A DNA stretch of 64,000 nucleotides, from NCBI RefSeq assembly GCF_030272615.1, contig NC_081406.1, forward strand, positions 239,618,422 through 239,682,421. Reading direction: 5' to 3'. Below, one piece after another: positions 59,464-64,000 of the stretch. The notes below the pieces were generated by a model. That model was not told the DNA's origin and did no database searches. It saw only the letters and a program-made list of their open reading frames with translations. Every line of letters starts with the position of its first letter. Position 1 is the stretch's first letter. The DNA is from Cryptomeria japonica. Lineage: Eukaryota; Streptophyta; Pinopsida; Cupressales; Cupressaceae. Position numbers and translations under genes: made by a program.

Positions 59464-60136
59464 GAATTGTAAATCATATCATTTGTCCACCAACTGTCCA
59501 ATACTTAAAAGATTATGCCTCGAATCTTCAACATACAAGACATCATCAATATTATGCTAACCATCAAAGGAAATAGAACCTCTACCATGGATCACACAAG
59601 CTTTGTCATCTCTAAATCTTACTATTCCACCATCATACCTTTCCATACTCACAAATTTACTTTTATCATAGGTCATATGATGTGAACAGCCACTATCAAT
59701 CACCCATTCATCTTTGTCTTCTACTTTAGTAGCTAAAGCTTTCTCCTCAATATTATAACTTGTGGAATCAACAGGTATCGATACATCTTATTTGATAGCA
59801 ATAAACACAACTTTATCTCCTTCTAATTATTCATCTGTAACACCTTCATTAGTAGCATAATAATAGTTCTTCTGATACTTATACTTCCGGTTAGGCTTGG
59901 AAGGCTTATCATACTCCTCATGCTTCCTTCACTCTAATATTATGTTCAGATTCCTTGATCTCATCAACGGTAACTGGTCAATTATGAGGAACAGAATAGG
60001 AATTCTTGGTAATCTTTTAGTAATCCTCTCTAAGATATCTCAAGTGCACCTCCATCTGGTTCTTCCATATAGCATAGTTACTTCCATCAAATATCAGACT
60101 CTCCTTAAAGACAACACTTCCACTTCCAATTGCCAT
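59464..60136 (-). pseudogene. Copia gag (core deleted) and protease
   Basis: Gag starts at ATG 60136 with MAIGSGSVVFKESLIFDGSN and a TIWK-like segment. It breaks off near 59990 and resumes at KPNRKYKYQKNYYYATNEG, so the centre with the zinc knuckle is missing compared with 44028-45272. The protease active site is kept in WVIDSGCSHHMTYD at about 59705-59664. Confidence 0.82.
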
Positions 60137-60194
60137 CCAAGATTACCTCAAGCAGTTAAGATTATTTTGGAGAATCTATCTTAGATACAAATTA

Positions 60195-61539
60195 TTGGCA
60201 ACAACAATGAGGGAAAATTGTGAGGGGGAAGAATTAGTTTTCTACCAGATCTATAAACTCAACCATAAGTACAAATCTGATAAATTACAACAACAACAAA
60301 GATAAGCAAATTGATAGCACAACACACAAAACCAAGATTTTGGCATGGAAAATCCAGTTAAAGGAAAAGCCATGGTGGGAACCAACCCATAATAAGATGA
60401 GTACTATGCAGTAGTATTTGAAAAATATTACAAATGGGAATGCACTAGCATTCACGCACACTACCTAGAGCTCGCTTGCTCAAGTTACAATAGCCCAGAA
60501 GGCAACAACCCTCAAGGAAGTCGCACTAACTTACAACAAGATTCAAACTATAATCTAGAAGAAATGAACTATAATAATAACATCTCCTAATACTTGATGA
60601 CAGTTTCGATTAAGAACACATGTCTTCTCTACACCAATCTTTGCTCAATACATTGTACTGAAAGATGAATCCTTTTGTTCACACATACACCACTCTCTAA
60701 TAAATGTAGACACAACCTTTATACCCAAATTACATGACTATACCACCTATTTATACAATTCATCAACCTTGATAACAAGGTTGGATAAACCCTCAACACC
60801 CAATTTTAAAATTACATTACATGATACAAATATTGACCACCGGACCAATATAATAATATACATCATATAACATGGACCTAAATCAAATCACCAAATATGC
60901 AACACCACCAAAAATCACACCAAGATCAACCACAACACTCTACACCACCAGGAATATCTCATAATACGAAGAAATTCATTGGATAAAAAAAATCACCAAA
61001 AATTGCACAACGATTTATGCAGATCATCAAAACAAACATGACACAATTAGGAAACACTAGCAAGTACATTACAATCATTAACTTAAGAACTGCACCAACA
61101 CCACTTATCAAATCTTCATCAATCAACATCTGAACCTCAAGAATAATCAAATAGTAGAAATTGTCATGAGGAAAGATAACTCGTGGAGCACCAAATCACA
61201 AACCATCTAAAATGAAGTTACACAAGAACATCCTAAACAATCTCCCAAAAACTTAGCTCAATATTTGATCATGCCAAAATATACAGGAGGAAATACTGAA
61301 CTCTACAAAGAACTGATCAGAAAAACAACTACAAACTTGATCATATGATATGATTAATTAAGCTTTATGGATCATTGAAACTAATATAGAAAGTTGTAAT
61401 AACACTACAAATACTTCATATACCAAACCATTATCCCAATAAACCAATCTGCATAATCTACAATCATCAAATTAATAAAACACAGGAATATGTTGACATC
61501 AATAACAACAACATATCCTAGTAGCAACAATCTTCAATA
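60195..61539 (-). repeat. 5' LTR of the minus-strand copia
   Basis: On the minus strand it begins TATTGAAGATTGTTGCTACT at 61539, with a first base pair changed from TG. It ends near 60195 with a CCCCCTCACAATTTTCCC and TTGTTGCC sequence, then a degenerate primer site (TTTGTATCTAAGA). It shares the CCATGGTGGG..GGAAAA motif (near 60370) with the other LTRs of this group. A minus-strand GGTATAAAGGTT at about 60715-60726 could be its TATA box. Confidence 0.78.
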
Positions 61540-62270
61540 GGATTCATGCTTTAGGAGCACTCAATTCTATCCTTCCTGGTTCTATTATGTTTGTTTCTAA
61601 CAATCAAGTAGTTACAATCAAAGGTTGATCCTGACTCTATGAACTTATGTCAAATCACAATAGGTGGTCATGCCTCAATTACACCTACCATTAAGAACTT
61701 TATTCCATCTATATCTTTTAATATTCTAGCAGTTATTCGAATGGTCCTTCATAAAGAGGAAATCCATGAGAAGGTTGTCCCTAAAGAAGATCCTCCTAAA
61801 GTAGAAAGTCCTAAGTCTACTCCTACTCCATCTCCTTCCTCTCAATCAATTGCATTTCTTGGTGATGATTGGGGTTCCTTAAAATTTACAAGCTCCTTCA
61901 TTAGAGAATATAAAGTCAATCCTATCCACCTTAACATTCCAAAAGTATCATTTACACCTTCTATCAAAGATGATTATTCTTTTGTATTGTGGGATCACGT
62001 GAACACCATTGGCTATAACATTAAAGGTGATCCTCCCCCTTTGGAGGAGTTGTAGTCACATTATGGTCCAGGATTCAATATCACTTCTAATCATGTATTC
62101 AAAAGGAAATGGTCTTGGACACATGGATCAAGGAGTTAAGGTCCCTTTGAATTCGAAACTATGCTCTTTTACAATGGGTTTAGGTTACAAAGCTTCTCCT
62201 TTGTCTTCATTCCCTTCATTGTCTAATGTTTCCATGTCTTCTTCTTGTGATTAATCAAACTTTTCTCCAC
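61540..62270 (+). pseudogene. Ty3/gypsy protease-end remnant
   Basis: Just after the copia boundary the plus strand reads IHALGALNSILPGSIMFVSN and VVTIKG. This is the pattern that follows the protease in Tat-type polyproteins (WIHALGAVPS..H..LKF). The open frame 61639-62055 continues with Pro/Ser/Lys-rich sequence and LGDDWGSLKF, which I cannot assign. The left part of the protease is missing because the minus-strand copia was inserted there. Stops follow after 62055. Confidence 0.6.
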
Positions 62271-62820
62271 AAGAGAAAGGCTTTTTTCTTTCTCCTCATT
62301 CTTTATATAATCAAGAGCTTATTTTGTTAAGGCTTCTTAAAGACCACTAGATTACTCTTCCTCCTCCTACACATAAGAAGTTTCACAAGGATGATAAAGA
62401 AAATCATTCTTCTATGCATGCCATCAAGTGCTTGGCTATTCCACAAGTCAATGTAAGGCCTTGAAGGACAAGATATAACAACTTTATCAATCAAGTGAAA
62501 TTAATTCTTCATCTATTGATGCACCTTCTTCTTCTTCTTTGCACAACAAGTGATATCAATGTTTACTTCTATCTTATTCATTTACATTCATTTGTGCATT
62601 CTTACTCTACTTACTCTCCACCCATGGTGGCACCTATCTCTTCTTCACTAAGAATGGTGCATGTCTATCTCTCACCTGAAGTGGTGACTATCTATTTGTT
62701 TCCCATTGTGGCAAGTATCTATTCTTGGCCATTTATGGCTCTTATCAAAATTGATATTATTTATAGTGTCCTCCCTCTGTAATAATGAGGACCTATATAG
62801 AATCTATTTATCTCTATTAG
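62271..62820 (+). other. Decayed gypsy internal sequence, no domain recognised
   Basis: Short imperfect repeats of GTGGTGACTATCTATT type occur at 62620-62740. No RT, RNase H or integrase motif was seen, so the element was deleted or non-autonomous. Confidence 0.5.
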
Positions 62821-63044
62821 TAGTGGCTTTCCTTCATAGCAAGGTTGGTTCTACTTTTTTTTGGTAGTGGCTTTCCTTCATAGCAAGGTTGGTTCTACTT
62901 ATATTTTGGTAGTGGGTTTCCTTCATAGAAAGGTTGGTTCTACTAATCTTTTGGTAGTAGATTTCCTTCATAGAAAGATTGGTTCTTCTTATCATTTTGT
63001 ATTAGATTATTTCATAGAAAGGTTGGTTCTATTTATCTTTAATC
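62821..63044. repeat. 45-bp minisatellite, five units
   Basis: Units of 44-45 bp begin TAGTGGCTTTCCTTCATAGC and continue AAGGTTGGTTCTACTT, at 62821, 62865, 62910, 62955 and 63000. The units decay to the right. The plus strand reads a 15-residue repeat (VVxFLHxKVGST), which I do not take as a gene. Confidence 0.93.
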
Positions 63045-63567
63045 ACCTGGCATAACACAACCTGCTAGACTGTGATCTATCTTTTTAATCATTACAATCT
63101 ACATTTTCACTAGCTATAAAGGAAGCTAGTGTATAGGTCATGTAATATCTCTTAGACATCGATTGGTTCTCTAACCTTTGGGTGCATTATTTCTTAAATA
63201 AATTGATCCTTTCTTTTTTCTCTCCTTTTAAAAACTCCTCTATGTGTGGTTTCTTGTATTTTAAAGACGATGCATAGTACTAGGATAACCTTTTATATAT
63301 AGGTTTCTTTCACTTTGTTAACTTAAACATCTTAGTTTATTATGTTCTTTCATGTGTGTGCTATCCATATTATTATTTGAATATCTATTTATTTATCATG
63401 ATCTAACCCCATCATCTTAATAATTTTCACTTTCTAAGATTGTCTTGTGTAGATTTTTCTATCTAATGCATTTTTTTTATAGGTCTTCACCTTAGGGGAT
63501 GTTTAGTAGATTTCCTTTAGTGTGCACATTTATGTTGATTCATAAGCCCACAAAATTTGGGGAAAAA
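63045..63567. other. AT-rich sequence, no gene
   Basis: No motif was found. It probably belongs to the 3' region of the gypsy element, because a polypurine tract and LTR start follow it. Confidence 0.5.
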
Positions 63568-63646
63568 TGTAGACTAAAAAATTGCATACCCCTATGCAAG
63601 TTCACCTAAAATTTTGTATCCACATTAGTGTCCATTCCCCTATCAT
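63568..63646 (+). repeat. First 79 bp of a gypsy 3' LTR
   Basis: TTTGGGGAAAAA (63556-63567) acts as a polypurine tract before TGTAGACTAAAAAATTGC. The start resembles that of the Tat LTR (TGTAGACGTCTAAAAATGG). It is cut at 63647 by another LTR. Confidence 0.6.
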
Positions 63647-64000
63647 TGTTGGAAACAAGATGCCACTTAGAGGGGGGGTGAATCATTGATTTCTAAATTC
63701 TTAACCCTTTTAGCTGCAAGAGAGATTACTAGTTACCAACCTAAGGACCAAGAAAGCCTACTGATAAGGCAAATCAAGACAACTCAATTCAACCACACAA
63801 AGGGCACATTACATAACACCGGTATATATGAGGAAAACCCAAGATGGGAAAAACCTCGGTGAGAAATATTGCTGGAATCTATTTCTCCAATCCAGCCTCA
63901 AAATAAAATAATGGTTACAACATTTAGGGCACCAACCCCTGATAGTTTATGGGCACCAACCCATGCACCAAGCTCCAAATCAGTGATTTCAATGGATTAC
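63647..64000 (-). repeat. LTR fragment, family of 36436-38106, cut by the window edge
   Basis: On the minus strand the end reads CCCCCCCTCTAAGTGG and then TTTCCAACA at 63647. Shared motifs are TTTCTCACCGAGGTTTTTCC (63853-63872), GGGTTTTCCTC, and GGAGCTTGGTGCATGGGTTG at about 63960-63979. The rest lies outside the window. Confidence 0.82.

Larger units (their letters stand above)
57030..61539 (-). mobile_element. Internally deleted Ty1/copia on the minus strand
   Basis: It is of the same group as the 40351 element, judging from protein motifs. Reading from 61539 downward it has a 5' LTR, a degenerate primer site, a gag start, protease, integrase, the beginning of RT, a 3' untranslated part with a polypurine tract, and a partial 3' LTR. 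Most of RT, all of RNase H and the gag core are missing, so the copy is internally deleted. It stands inside Ty3/gypsy sequence on its right side; the left flank is not recognisable. Confidence 0.82.

Noticed and set aside
1..64000. An intact host gene, tRNA, rRNA or defence system
   Set aside because: Every coding motif I could identify belongs to a retroelement or to a frame carried by one, and all are interrupted.

Overview
The window is plant nuclear repeat DNA. It is AT-rich and filled with LTR retrotransposons, one L1-type LINE and small repeats, nested inside each other. I see no intact cellular gene, no rRNA or tRNA gene and no bacterial-type feature. Plant lineages of Ty3/gypsy (chromovirus; Tat with a second RNase H) and Ty1/copia elements primed by initiator tRNA-Met point to a seed plant. 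The long LTRs, dense nesting and decayed copies suggest a very large genome, possibly a gymnosperm, but the sequence does not prove this.

Layout, left half. 1-1003 is the 3' end of a chromovirus pol (integrase and chromodomain). About 2990-4882 is an LTR fragment. From 4883 to about 33100 one plus-strand LINE is split into four pieces: 4883-5539, 6766-8782, 14470-15013 and 32690-33105. The splitting insertions are a solo LTR (5540-6765, TSD GTTAT), a copia element (8783-14469, TSD ATTGA/ATTGC) and a 17.7-kb minus-strand Tat element (15014-32689, TSD CTAAC). In each case the LINE reading frame resumes across the insertion once one TSD copy is removed.

The Tat element has two similar LTRs. Its gag-pol-like frame of 8277 bp (29097 down to 20821) has stop codons but no frameshift. 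Its N-terminal third is Gln/Pro-rich, with no gag domain that I recognise. Between pol and the 3' LTR it carries an antisense reading frame (17302-19077) that looks like a plant mobile domain gene. A 21-bp minisatellite occurs both in its 5' leader and near its 3' LTR.

Right half. 34340-38250 holds three copies (direct, inverted, direct) of an AT-rich module. Copy A carries a 353-bp TRIM-like mini-retrotransposon (34758-35110, TSD CTTAT). Copy B carries a 1671-bp solo LTR (36436-38106, TSD TTTTC). Each copy shows the unoccupied site of the other's insertion. 40351-52126 is a copia element whose 5' LTR contains a 2.4-kb solo LTR of another family (40900-43297, TSD CATGG). Its 3' end is an array of three LTR copies separated by a repeated 223-bp spacer. 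Next come a 5'-truncated plus-strand copia (52953 to about 56658) and a minus-strand copia lacking most of RT/RNase H and the gag core (about 57030-61539). The window ends with a Ty3/gypsy fragment (61540-63646) and the edge of an LTR (63647-64000).

The genes do not form a working pathway; all pol genes carry stops or deletions. The value of the window is its insertion history and a few structures worth checking: the antisense plant-mobile-domain frame in the Tat element, the TRIM with its empty site, the LTR array, the minisatellites and the substitution-type decay.
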